Below are positions 14,061 to 24,746 of a DNA stretch of 64,000 nucleotides, piece by piece. The notes beneath the pieces were generated by a model that made no database searches, was not told the origin of the DNA, and saw nothing but the letters and a program-made list of their open reading frames with translations. The stretch spans positions 31,051,394-31,115,393 of the forward strand of contig JACMZG010001908.1 of NCBI GenBank assembly GCA_018340805.1. Reading direction: 5' to 3'. Origin of the DNA: Microvelia longipes. Lineage: Eukaryota; Arthropoda; Insecta; Hemiptera; Veliidae. The position numbers were made by a program, and so were the translations under genes. Positions within the stretch are counted from its first letter, which is position 1, and each line of letters opens with the position of its first letter.

Positions 14061-17000
14061 GTATTGTATGTATGTATAAATAAATAAATTGTTTATATTT
14101 CTTAATTCATTTTATAGTTTGTTAAATAACATTTGTTTATTTGATTCTGAATCAGGTGATGACAAAGATCACCGAGGGAGAAGGCAACTTAAGAAAGGTT
14201 CTGAAGGTGAATCAGAAGAAGAGAATCGAGATCCAAGAAGCCGAGGCCCTAAAAGGAAAAGTAGTAAAGAGAATGTTGACATTTTACCTGCTCGACCAGC
14301 TCCTCATAGAGGCAGGCCTAGAAAAAGAAGAGAAGTTGAGATATATGATGATGATGACTCGGAAAGAGAAACACTAGTCGAAAGAAATAGGAGAGAAGAC
14401 AGAATGAAACCTATTCCTCCTCCATCTCCTTCTAACTCTACTCAGTCGCTTAGGAGGTTTGTACTTACATTAAAACTTATGAAAAATATCATTAAGAATT
14501 TAGTTGTTTCAAAGTGAAATTCAACCCTGCTTTTGTAAATTACACAACCTTCTTGGTATATGTATGGAATTATTTATCTGTCTACATTTAGTCTGTTGTC
14601 TGGTGTACTACATGAATTGTATGCACTGCCCCCCCCCCCCAAAGAGTCAAATTACATCTCCTTTTTAAAGGGAAGCCTTGACTTGAAAGCCAGGTAATTT
14701 GCATTACTGCCAAGGAAATTGCATAAAACCTTGGCTGGGTTGTCTGGCTTTGTATTCAAGACCTCTTCAAAGAACAGTATAAGACAAAACCTTATATAAG
14801 GTCCTCCCTCGGCTGGATTTGAACCCTCGACCTCTAGATTGTAAGGCAAGTTCTCTACAACTGAGCTACTGGTCAATGGTGTTTACTTATATTATTACTA
14901 TGTCTTTATTATTAAGTATATTTAATTATCTTAAATGTCTTGGTATCTTTAATTATCTTCTTCTATTTTTATATTGATTATTTTTTTATATTATTTGTTT
15001 TGATTTTCTATTTTACAGTCGTTCTGAAGGTTTAAGTGATACAGATGGTTCAGTTACCAGTTTAAGTAGTAAAAGTTTTAAAGATGAAGATTGGAAACAA
15101 TCTCGTTACAATTATACTAAGAAAGATAAATTAAAAAATAATAAATATATGGGTACCAAGAGCAGACTAAGGAAGAGGATGAGGAGGAAAGATCGAATTG
15201 AACAAGTTAAGAGACCTCCTCAGTGCGATGAAGAAAGAGAAAGGAGGGATAGGAATGTTAAACCTAGTTATGATAGTGAATTAGATGATCTCGATGACTC
15301 CGACGAAAGGTTAGTTTATTTTTATTTCTATTTAAAACTTAATAGAAAATCATGGGGTAATAGCCAGCAATTTTGTAGTTACTACAGGGCTTATTTGATC
15401 TACCCAATAGTGCTATGACTCATTGATGTGATTTTTTTTCTTTAGTCTGAACCCTATTCAAATTAGTATTACAGACAATATTTGTGCAAAACAATTGCAA
15501 TGAAAAATAAGAAAAATTACGATTAAAATATTATAAACCTTTAAGAATTAATCTTTTTTTATAAAATTACTAATCACTATTAACCAATAATTTTTTTGAA
15601 ACTTCCTTTTATAATTTTTTGATGTATAGAAAAATAAAAAAAAATGGTTTAGACGTTCTAAAAACTGAAACTTAGTTCATCTGCAACATTTGAAGAGTGC
15701 AGATGTTAAAGTTTTTCTATTATCATTAGGAGAGTGTGACGCACTAATTTATTCTTTTTTATTTTGTGAAATGTAACTTAATTCGTGGATTTCCTATTTT
15801 CAGGCTTAGTATTTTAGACAATGTTGAAACAAGTGGTAGTGAAGAAATTTTAGATACAAGTGATGAAGAATCAGACGAAGATTCTGATGAAGATCACTAT
15901 GATCGAAAACACAAGAAAATTATTAAGAAAACTATCAAGAAAACTACTGTCATTAGAACTCAGGCTACTCTGGAAGAACTTGAGCAAGTCACTGAACAGG
16001 TTCTGAAGGTCCGTATCCAAAATTTTTCTTAGTAATATTTTTGTAAATTGGTACTCTTTCTTACGATTAGTTTGATTTAACTAGGAGAATATTTCTTCCT
16101 TTTTTTGTTGCACTTTTTTAAAAAACTGTAATATGTCCCCAATTCCTATGGTGCATTTAATGCACTTTGTTGATGTAGTTTAAGAATGCTTAAGTTGATA
16201 TCTTCTGCGTACAATAATTTATTTGCCATGAAAAAAATAGAATATAAGAAGTTGTATAAAGTCACTTGAAAAATCAGGTTTGCCATAAGTAACATCTTGT
16301 TATAAACATTAGGGTTACGAATAATAATAAATAATTGTTTCTAGGATATAACAAAATGGTTGGATGAGGCTCCAAGATTTTCAGATTTTTCATCGAATTC
16401 CAATTCACCTTTACACATCCCATTCCCTGAAGAAATGGCCAATATGGATCCTGAAATGAAAAGAAAATATCACCACCATCATCACCATTCTGAAAAACAT
16501 GTCAGGCCAAGGGATAGGTTTACTAATGTAAGTATTTCCTTCTTTTTACTGTTCCTCATTTATACCATAGGTATATAGGAAAAGTATTGTGTTTGCAAAA
16601 AATACTCTGAAACGGAATTATCCATTTCAGGTTTTTTAAGACCTGAGTGGTTTTCACAAAGTTTGTTGTCTGTATGTGTATTTATGCTAGAGAGTTGAAA
16701 CTTAGTAGAAAGGTCAGTCTATAGGTGTAGTTGTGCCATTCAGAAAATATTTTTTTTTATGACGTCATTAACAATAATGACTATGTGAAAATTTTGAAAA
16801 ATCATAAAATACATAAAAAATGTTGTGATCAATCTGAGATCTAGCACACATGTAGCCATGTTTAAGGCTAACATATGTGCCAAGTTTTATCTCATTATCA
16901 GCATTAATTCAATTTTTATCTAATAACTTGTGTACGTTTTTTTTAAATAAAATAATCCAATTGGGTTAAAATTTAATACAAATATATATCTTTACATATT

Positions 17001-20000
17001 AAATAAGTACACCAAGTTTCGTATCAATACCACAAGTATATCCATGATTTTTGTTGGAGTATTGAGCATGGTCAGTGCTGTATGGGTGATCACTGAGAAT
17101 GAAACAGAAGTATTTGCTATCAGAGGTCGAGTAAAGTGAGTCCGAGGACGTGTTGCAGTATGAATTTGGCTAATTGTGTATTCTGAGGATGAGTGAAGAA
17201 AGTCTGAAGCAGAGAGGATGAGCATAGCGAATCTGACGTGATTAAAAAAAGTTCTGAGGTGCCCTGTACCCGATTATTTCTAAATACATACTTGCAACTT
17301 CAAGTATGTATAATTGCAATACTTGCAATTTCTAAATAAGTTACTTGCACAATTTTTGATTATTATTTCAAATGAAAGTATAACATCTTATAAGATTGAT
17401 TTTATTTTAAAAACACTTAAGAAATTATTTTTAGGATTATAGTGGAATAAAATATCAAATGATCTACTACCTTAAAAAACTAGTGCGTGTTCTTCCGAAA
17501 GATCAATTGATAAAAAGAATTGAGTGTTCACGATATTTTAACAATGGCTGTCGCTCTTTTAACTGATAGAAGATTGTCAAATTTTTGCTGCAAATTTGTT
17601 GTTTTATTTGCTCCCCAAAAATAAAAATTTTATGTTTTGTACGAATTTCTGTCATACGATGTAACCTTCATTAATGACAGGCGACATGACATTAGACCTC
17701 AATAGTTCTCGTTGATTACAATAGTTGCTAAAAATTGCCTTAGCGGCCAAACTTTTCTTTATTGGTTTATCTCAAAAGCCCAAATAATGTGAGTAAAGGC
17801 ACTTGTTAATTCTATTTCACTATATTTTGGATGGAAAAATGTTGTATCTGTTTTTTAGCCAAAAATTTGAGTTAGTCATTTATTCATCTTATGTTTAATA
17901 TTTTTGAACTCTTAAATTGTTTTTTTCTTATTAAAGTAGTATATATTATCTTATATGATGTCTTAAAAGTAAATATAATAAACTGGTATTACAAAAACTC
18001 TAGTTTTTTTTAGGAATATGTCTATCCTGGCTAGTTCATTGACACAAACATTACAATTAGTGTTTTTAATCATTAGATAAAAGTTTTTTCAATTATGAAA
18101 TGTTTAAATTCTTTACCTGTGAAATAAAACTTTGTTTGAAATCCAGTTAATTTCCTGGATTCTTTTCAAAATCTAAAAAAACCCTGGAGAAGCAAAAATT
18201 TGGTTGTGGCACAAAATGTTTGTGTGCTTTGTACTTGATTTTTTTTAAAAAAAATGTATTCTTTTTCTTAGTTTTAAAATTTTATCAAGCTACGTCAAAT
18301 TAATTGTTTATGAATTAATTGACTTTCACCTGCACTTTTTGGGGTTTATACTTAATTTCAATTATCTTTGAATTTTAATGTTAAGCTAATTAAAATATGT
18401 ATTTTGAAAGCTGTTAATATTTGTCTTCGTTTTTGTATAGGATCTTCATAGAAGAAAAATGTTGAGAGAGCAGGTATTGAAAAGGCAGAGAACTATTGAT
18501 AGGCTACAACCTGGAAAGAGCAAAGGTAACCTTTTGTCTAAGGAAAATTTACAGGAGAAAGAAAGCAAGGAAGGAGCAACTGATACCACAGCTACTGCAG
18601 AGAAAGAAGGCAATGCACCTAAACTCAGTTTAGGAAAAGTGTTAGCAACTGATCTTCTAGGATTCGGTATGGGTGAGACTGAGAAAAAAGAAACAGAGGA
18701 GGAAGTAGAGGAAAAGGACAAAAAAGAAAAAGAAGAAGTAGTTGAAGAACTTAAGGAAGAAATAAAGGAAGAGAAAGTGAAAGAAGAGGAAATAGAAGTC
18801 CCTTCTAAAGAACCTGAGGTTCAAGAAGAAGAAAAGAAAGCAGAACCTGAAAAAATAGAAACTAAAAAAGAGAAACCTACACCCAATTTAAGTGCTTGGT
18901 TCAAAGCATTTGGAGCACCCAAATCTCAAGCCGCAGTTACTAAAAAGAAACCAGATAGTGAAGAGAAAACAGACAGTAAAGGTAAAGAAGATGAAAGTAC
19001 TAATGAAGATGATAAAGATAAAAATTGTATGCAAAGTCCAGCTAGAAGACAAAGAAGAACAAGTACTGGAAGCAGTGTATCTGAGAGATCTTCATTTAGT
19101 CAGGATCAGTTTGATGGAAACTCACCGAGACCTAGTATAGATGAACCTTACCTATCACCTCAGCCAGAAATGAAATCTTACCATCATTCGCCTATTAATG
19201 GCACTATTAAAGTTGGTTTTTATCAGGATACATGTTTTCCTAAAGGCAGTTCTGAGAAGAGTAGTTCACCAAGAGATGTCGGAAGCTCTCCTAGAGACAT
19301 AGCCAGTGTAAGCCCGAGAACTCCTTATGTAAGTCCTAGAAACACTCCCCATTCAACTAGTCCAAGAGATCTCACTAGCAGTCCTAGAGATTATCAAGGA
19401 GCTAGTCCACATCACCAATACCCTTCCTATAACTCTGTGCCAGCTTTCCACCCTTCCTATCAGTCTGTTCCTAGATACCCTCCTCATATACCCTACTATG
19501 ATGCCTCATCCAAACCTGTTGTTGAGCAACAGCAATTCACTAAAAATGATAAATCACAGTTATCTATGTATCCTGTTAAAAAACGAGGTTACAATGAAGT
19601 TGAGCAAACTCCTAAGACTCCTGAACCTCCACCTACTTCTGCTTTCAAGAGTGGTTCGTTTACTCCAACTAAAGAAGCTGTAGAGCGAGAAAGAACGTTT
19701 GCTCCCACTCCTGGTAGAATGCCCAATCAGAGTATTAGGATACCTGACTCAGGATTACTTCCTTCTCATCTTCATTTGATGGAAGCTTACCAACATCCAG
19801 AGGACAGGCGATACATTGGTGGTGAATCTATTTATTCTAAATCCCCTGCTCCTCCTACAGTTTATTCTCAGAACAATTATTCCAGGGAACAGCAAAATTA
19901 TGATAATGTTCAGAACTATAACAGGGTTCTTTCACCGTTTCATGCTGCTTCTCGGGCTGATAACCATTTCCCTCCTGAACATAAGACTAATTCTAGAGAA

Positions 20001-20939
20001 CCCCTTTCTCCTGATCATGCTCCTTTAAATTTCTCCAATTCGTCCGAACAGTCGAAAAAGGATGATTACCCTCCTAGAGTTCCTTCTGGAGCTGAGTCAC
20101 CTTTAGATTATGGTAAACCCTCTGAGCTTTTAAATCCTAAAAGTAATCAGTCTTCCTTACCCTACCCTGTAAATAGATTGAATGAAGTTCCTGCAAAAGT
20201 CAATTCACCTTATAATAGGGGTGTATCAGAATTATCTAGACCTATAGACTATCAATCTGAGTCTGATATCAAGATGGGTCTTTACAAAAATCAAACTGAA
20301 TTAATGGCTGGCAAGAATATTTATAATCATCCTATGGATTTAATGCAAGGTTCTGCTCGGTATAATTATCAAATGGAACTTGGCAAATCTGTTTACAATC
20401 ATCAAGCTATGCAATTAGAATTAATGCAAGGTAAAAGTTCACCTTATATTGTGCAGGGTGGTCTGTATAATAGACCTGAAACAACCACTGCTAAACCTGC
20501 TGAACACAAAGAACCTGAATATACTAGTAAGAGTGAACCTAAAGTCAAGAAAAGTAGGAAAAAGAAGAATGAGGTACCCTCTAATTATCAACAGTATTCT
20601 CAAGATCCCAAACCTACTGGAAGTGCGTTTAATTTTGGCCCACCAATAAAAGACAATTATACTAGTTACTTAGAAGAAATGAGAGCTGGTGCTTCGTATT
20701 ACGCTCAACAGGATAGTGGTGCTAATGCCAAACAACCTGGGTCTTATTTCTTGAGGCCTCCTACTACTTCTTATGCTCCCCACCCATTCATTAACGCCCA
20801 GTATCAACAACTTCTACATCGACACCCTGAAGAACTCCTGAGACCTATGATGCTCCATCAAAGTCTCTTACCTCCAACATCCTATCCCCCTGGTTACCTT
20901 CCAATGCACGATGCCATTAACAGACCCTCTTGGTTGTGA
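982..20939 (+). CDS. CECR2: CECR2-like chromatin remodelling factor (DDT region, bromodomain, AT-hook), 5' end missing
   Basis: Fourteen coding exons: 982-1143, 1586-1717, 3209-3319, 3769-3963, 4477-4706, 5823-6005, 9457-9573, 11196-11341, 13208-13405, 14156-14456, 15019-15309, 15804-16008, 16345-16527 and 18441-20939 (stop TGA 20937-20939). Every junction is GT-AG and the phases join to exactly 1651 codons. The protein matches vertebrate CECR2 over the N-terminal DDT-type region (including LPLRTRVEIL-like and YWYFYGTR motifs), a basic coiled-coil linker and a bromodomain. It then has acidic stretches, an AT-hook-like GRPRKRR and a long disordered tail. CECR2 is known to partner ISWI-type ATPases in the CERF remodelling complex in the nucleus and to read acetyl-lysine; the Drosophila relative is dikar. 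The first visible exon begins inside the DDT region, so at least one upstream exon is outside the window. Introns carry a LINE, a SINE and other repeats, none of which touches an exon. Confidence 0.93.
2018..2376 (+). repeat. Dispersed repeat family A, internally deleted copy
   Basis: It begins with the family's GGGTACTGGGTACCTC-like start and ends with the family's ATACCTATGGTATAAATGAG end. It keeps the part with ACTTTGTGAAAACCACT and GGAAAAGTATTGTG but lacks much of the middle. It lies in CECR2 intron 2. Compare the full copy at 16553-17280. Confidence 0.7.
3598..3665 (+). repeat. Short dispersed repeat D, copy 1
   Basis: The sequence around ATTCATGTTTTGCAAAACTC, inside CECR2 intron 3, recurs with substitutions at 28195-28260 in the intergenic tract. 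The similarity covers about 60 bp and boundaries are not defined. No coding potential is seen. Confidence 0.5.
3769..6005 (+). other. CECR2: CECR2 basic and coiled-coil linker exons
   Basis: Exons 3769-3963, 4477-4706 and 5823-6005. They encode a lysine-rich stretch, a conserved block ([18 protein letters not shown], then [16 protein letters not shown]) that aligns with CECR2, and a long charged helix rich in K, E and R. A Ser/Gly/Gln-rich segment then leads to the bromodomain. The exon ending at 4706 has phase 2 and its partner begins at 5823, restoring an Arg codon. Confidence 0.85.
4020..4065 (+). repeat. Dispersed repeat family A, start fragment
   Basis: Only the family's first ~45 bp are present (AAATCGGGTACAGGTAACCT and the following T-rich run), just 3' of the donor at 3964. 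Confidence 0.55.
6006..9456 (+). other. CECR2 intron 6 (3.45 kb), AT-rich
   Basis: No conserved open frame is visible. It contains a three-copy tandem repeat (8673-8865) and runs of A/T. A slightly GC-richer stretch near 7170-7330 may be an old repeat, but I could not match it to anything else in the window. Confidence 0.6.
8673..8865 (+). repeat. Tandem repeat, three diverged copies of a ~67 bp unit
   Basis: Copies start near 8673, 8741 and 8811. Each holds a block like AGTCC(A/T)TTGC, then GCACATTATTGTTTCAA. Copies 1 and 2 are close; copy 3 is more diverged. It lies in CECR2 intron 6. Confidence 0.8.
9574..11195 (+). other. CECR2 intron 7, AT-rich, nothing recognised
   Basis: No gene, no inverted repeat and no microsatellite of note was seen. 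There are runs of A and T only. Confidence 0.6.
11757..13075 (+). mobile_element. 5'-truncated non-LTR retrotransposon (LINE) with broken reverse transcriptase
   Basis: The sequence encodes the C-terminal half of a non-LTR reverse transcriptase. It shows the FVDDT catalytic-type motif near 11872-11886, then [16 protein letters not shown], then [14 protein letters not shown] and LNYCILAWG. The frame changes near 12070, again near 12418 and near 12460, and there are stops, so it is inactive. The 3' end after 12880 contains an inverted GAGGGCTC/GAGCCCTC pair and finishes in an ATT-repeat tail around 13060-13075, typical of LINE 3' ends. It sits in CECR2 intron 8 in the same orientation as the gene. 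Jockey/CR1-like by motif spacing, but the clade is not resolved. Confidence 0.88.
14018..14064. repeat. TA microsatellite
   Basis: A run of TA dinucleotides with small interruptions, in CECR2 intron 9. Confidence 0.95.
14156..16527 (+). other. CECR2: CECR2 acidic, AT-hook and His-rich exons
   Basis: Exons 14156-14456, 15019-15309, 15804-16008 and 16345-16527. The first encodes an AT-hook-like GRPRKRR at 14311-14331 followed by DDDD. The third has the acidic run [14 protein letters not shown] followed by a lysine-rich run. The fourth begins [17 protein letters not shown] and ends with a six-histidine run (near 16470-16487). These parts are mostly disordered and less conserved. AT-hooks bind the minor groove of AT-rich DNA, which fits a remodeller subunit. 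Confidence 0.85.
14641..14883 (-). mobile_element. tRNA-derived SINE
   Basis: Read on the minus strand, 14880 to 14806 has a tRNA-like head: an A box in TAGCTCAGTTGTAGAG and a B box in GGTTCAAATCC. It is followed by a non-tRNA body running down to about 14641, next to a 12-base C run on the + strand (14629-14640). The head continues into the body without a proper 3' acceptor, so this is a SINE and not a tRNA gene. It is in CECR2 intron 10. Confidence 0.75.
16553..17280 (-). repeat. Dispersed repeat family A, most complete copy
   Basis: Read on the minus strand it starts AATCGGGTACAGGGCACCTC (17277 downward). It passes a CTCATCCTCAGA-like stretch, then GCTGATAATGAGAT (region 16890-16910), TGACGTCA (16760-16767), ACTTTGTGAAAACC and GGAAAAGTATTGTG-complement parts. 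It ends ACCTATGGTATAAATGAG near 16555. No terminal inverted repeats, no poly-A tail and no open frame of note. It lies in CECR2 intron 13. Confidence 0.8.
17500..17830 (+). repeat. Dispersed repeat family C, copy 1
   Basis: The stretch with GTAACCTTCATTAATGACAG, then GACATGACATT and AATAGTTGCTAAA, recurs in the same order at 53500-53830. Similarity extends over about 200-300 bp on the same strand. Boundaries and class are unknown; there is no clear coding frame. Confidence 0.7.
18441..20939 (+). other. CECR2: CECR2 terminal exon, long low-complexity C-terminal tail
   Basis: One 2499-base exon encodes about half of the visible protein. In order: a basic start ([15 protein letters not shown]), a long E/K-rich run (about 18676-18880), and a conserved-looking [15 protein letters not shown] block. 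Then come six SPR(D/T/N) motifs (19262-19405), a Pro/Tyr/Ser-rich stretch, and degenerate YN-x-Q/H-x-E-L-M-(Q/A)-G units (20275-20470). The short end is [11 protein letters not shown] complete 2.5 kb open frame with third-position variety argues that it is translated. The tail should be intrinsically disordered. Confidence 0.9.
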
Positions 20940-23821
20940 AACATGACAATCTCACTGTCTCAGCTTCTAATTATTTTCTCATTCTATTTGAATTTATTTA
21001 CAATTTATTTTTATTTAGTGTCAATGTGTTTTACAAAATATTTTTCTTTGACACTACATAAAGTTCCTAAATTATGGTTTAGCTGGATAGTTAAATTGGT
21101 TATGGGAGATTTCTACTAATGGTAATCTTAGCTATTGTGGTCATCAAAAATCTTGCAATAGATCAGATACAGCATATTTCTTTAACAGCTTGGACTATCC
21201 AATTAAAAAAATTATATCTTTTTATGCGTGTTAGTTAATCCGTGGGTTATCAAATAGCAATTTACATTGCTTTTAACTTATTTTTAATGTTGATAGTCAC
21301 ATTATTTAATTTTTATCAAAATTGTGATTAATTATTGTGGCAACGTTTTGGCCAAACTGGCCATAATCATGCCTAAAAAGCTCAACATCTTGATTAGTTG
21401 GTTTTAACGGTAATTGTTAAAATTATTTAAATGAATTTAATTTAATTTTTTCTTTCTTAGTAATCAATTCTTTCTGGAACTGAATATTTAGTTTTAAATT
21501 GTTGGATTTGACTGATGAGTCCTTTTCAACATCACATTTTAATTTTCAATATATCACTAATCTTCAAGCAATTACTGTTGTAATACTATCCCCTGCTATT
21601 TCATCATAAATTTTAAATTTGCTCCGTACTATTTTTCAGTAAAATATTACTGATGCATTTCTATAATTGAGTTTAATTTTGAAAATATTATTTGCCATGT
21701 AGACATCGGCTTGAAATGTATTAAGTTATTTTTAAGGCGTGTCAAATAAAATGATTTTCTCAGTTCTGTTTTAATATTTATTTTAAGTTGTAAAATTGTT
21801 AATTAATAGGCAAATTATTTGTTTCCTCAGGGGTATTTTCATAGCAAATATGAATATTTTGCTTCTTGATAATGTGTCTCATTTAAAAACTTAAGTATTA
21901 GGTACTTATAATAAGATTAAATTCTGCTAACTTACTATCTTTTAAGTGTTCATTAAACATTGGTGTCTCAAAAGTTTATGAGACAAAGTTCTGATGACTT
22001 TTGATGTTTAAAATATAGTGAAAGAGTGGCGTTAATAAATTTGGTTGGATTTCTGTACGATATTTACAGAATAATACACCATTAGCTTATTTTCTTTAAA
22101 CAGCTACTTTTCATAGAGATTACATTAAAAAGGAAATAATGAAGAGAAAAAATTTATATCACGTCTGTAAATATTAAATTAATTTTAAATTTCTCTTTTT
22201 TTTTGTTAAATATAGAATAGCACCAAAGATTTTATTTCTTATTGGACCAATAAAATGAATTGTAAATAAAATAAAAAAATTAGTATTCTTCTCCATGTGA
22301 ATTATCATTGTATAGATTTCCCCCAGTACATGTTTATATATTTTTAATATTAATTTTGTAAATTTTAAAGAATAAAATATATTAAATACATTTTAAATTA
22401 TTGTATATATTTAAAATTTGATATATTGTAAGATTAAATTAAAAATTATAAATTTTAAGAGCTACTATATTGTATAATATTATATTACTGTGTAAATATA
22501 TTTAGTTAGGTGTTTGTAAAAAAAAGTGCACCTAAATATATTTCTTTTGTTTTGATTTATTTTTATGGAATCGACCATGACTTTAAAGCACTTCATTAAC
22601 ATACAAATTTCCTTCCTACAAAAATATACCAAGTGTCTTATATTCAAATATTAACAAAATGTTTTAAAGTAAATTTTTACTGCTATTGATAGTAATGTGT
22701 TATGGTTATATAGATTGTCTCTATATCATTAGACTGCCCTGGCTAAAGAATTCTATAAAATCAATTCTTATTACATTAATATAAATCCTCCAAGAAAATT
22801 TCTTCATTTCAAGTAAGGAAGCATCACTTTTGTTTTTGCTTAAATTATTTTGAGCTAAGATATAAAAAAGCTTTTACATTTAGGTCTTTGGATTGGCCAG
22901 ATCTACTAACTATTGTATTAAAATAAATTAATAAAGCTTTAAAATTTTAATTTTGGATTCATTTTAAAAAATTTGAATTAGTTTTATTTAATTCAGTATT
23001 TTTTAATTATATAAAACAAGGTCTTTTACATTTTTCTTCTTCTGCTTTCTTTTTTTAATTAATTCTTATTTTCTGAACCATATTTTGTTGCTAAAAATTA
23101 GGCTTTGTGGCATTGTCTTTTAATGATAAAGATTAAAAAAATGCCCCCATAGAGTTGCCTATAGGTAATTAAGATAAAAAAATCTAATGCCACTATGCGC
23201 AATAAACCAATATATTAACAATTTATTTGTGAATGAAATTCACTTCTTACAAACTTGTTATTGTTATGTATTTACACCTCTAGGAACTCCATCTAAAGTC
23301 TCCTTTGGCTTACATTCATTATTCAACTTCTTCCCTCATATCACATAGATCTTTTTTATTGTAAATTTTATAATTATGTTAAACCGTTATAGATAAGATT
23401 TAGCTTTTTTTTATTTTCAAGAGAACATTATTGTATAATTGATTTAGCTTAAAGAAATGTTTTTTTCTTTGCCTTTTGTTTGAGATTAGTTAAAAATGTA
23501 TTTATTTATTTTTTACTAATAATATTTTGACTGTACTACCTCTTTGGTAGTATTTGCAACTCATTTAATGTATATGTGAGTTTCTACCTGGAAGTTCTAA
23601 TTCATTTGAATGAAACACAATTAATGATGAAGTTGGGTTTCTGATATGACAGGGTGTTATAATCATAACACTTTTGTTCCTTGAAAATGTTTATTGGTAT
23701 TTTTACTAATAAACATTTTTAACTATTTTTGGGTCTATCTTTGTCTAGCTTACTACCTAATTTAGTAATTTTAATTCTCTCTAAATAGAAATCACAATTT
23801 TAATTATTTTTATCCTGCAGA
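20940..23821 (+). other. CECR2 3' UTR and downstream AT-rich DNA
   Basis: No open frame or repeat match was seen. Polyadenylation-type AATAAA hexamers occur at 21745-21750, 22034-22039 and around 22244-22275, so the transcript could end at several points. The true end cannot be chosen without transcript data. Confidence 0.5.
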
Positions 23822-24660
23822 CACTACTTTAGAGTAATACTAATGTAGAAGGAGCATAGAACCGTAACACAACATAATTTCACGGAAAAAACAAAAGCCG
23901 GTTGACTGGTGGTCTTAAGTAGGGGTACTACCCTAACAACAAAACATTATTTTATATATGTGTCATAATTATCCATTAATGAAGAAAGATCGTAAAGAAC
24001 TAATATAATAACTTAAAACATCTGCTGAGTATTTAATAAAATTGGTCTTAAATGGCAAAAGGGTAGCGGAATACGAGAATCTATATTTAGTTGATGAGGT
24101 CAACTTTTAATATATTTTTAATTAAAAACGTTTAAATACAATATATAAATAAAAACAAATTAGTTACACAAAAGTCCTTTATTTTTTAATTATAATAACA
24201 ACTGAGCTTTCGACTAAAAATTAGTCATCATCAGAGTTTAACACATATAAAATATAAAATGAAAATACAATTTTACAGACTACTTCATATTGCACCTATG
24301 GTGCAATATGTCGAAAGCTTGTTATTATAAGTTGTTATTATAATTAAAAAATAAAGGACTTTTGTGTAACTAATCTGTTTTTATTTATATATTGTTTTAA
24401 GTCCACAAATAAGAAACTTTTTAAGTTTAAATACAATTTATTTTGCCTAAAATATTGTAATGCTCCGATATTTATATTAGTATTTTATGAATCTTTAATT
24501 AATAATAGAACATAATAATTCAGCATCCAGAAGTATTGCCACCTTTGTTCTACGAAAATTGTATATTGTTGTGGCAGCATTACTTTAGACCACCAGTGAA
24601 CCGGCTTTGCTGTTATCAGTTATGCTCCTTCTATGTATAGTATTAATCTAAGGACACTTA
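23822..24660. mobile_element. Inverted-repeat (MITE-like) element B, copy 1, carrying a nested insertion
   Basis: The left end (TAGAAGGAGCATAG, then AAAGCCGGTTGACTGGTGGT) reappears inverted at the right end near 24585-24655, where the complement reads TAGAAGGAGCAT and GCCGGTTCACTGGTGGT. The terminal similarity spans roughly 100 bp with gaps. There is no coding frame, so it is a non-autonomous element. A separate hairpin element is inserted inside (24143-24424). Confidence 0.8.
24130..24437. mobile_element. Hairpin element with 13 bp target duplication (Penelope-like candidate), nested in element B
   Basis: The 13-mer GTTTAAATACAAT occurs at 24130-24142 and again at 24425-24437, flanking 24143-24424. 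Inside, the left arm (24143-24213) is repeated inverted at about 24312-24398 (AAAAGTCCTTTATTTTTTAA and its complement). A ~26 bp one-sided tail follows before the right duplication. On the minus strand the left arm has CTGATGA, a stem GACTAA/TTAGTC, then GAAA. Long target duplications point to target-primed retrotransposition rather than a cut-and-paste transposase. Confidence 0.75.
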
Positions 24661-24746
24661 TTATTTACATCTATTACTTGAAATAATGCAAAGCTTTAAG
24701 TGTTTCTTAATTTTTGGTACAATGTGTATGAGCATAGTTTCTCTAG

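Noticed and set aside
14806..14880. Possible functional tRNA gene on the minus strand
   Set aside because: The B box is good but the acceptor stem does not close, and the sequence runs on into a non-tRNA body, so it was called a SINE.
21511..21521. CTGATGAGTCC, the first half of a textbook hammerhead core
   Set aside because: No matching GGAC-GAAA second half follows, and no stem III partner was found.
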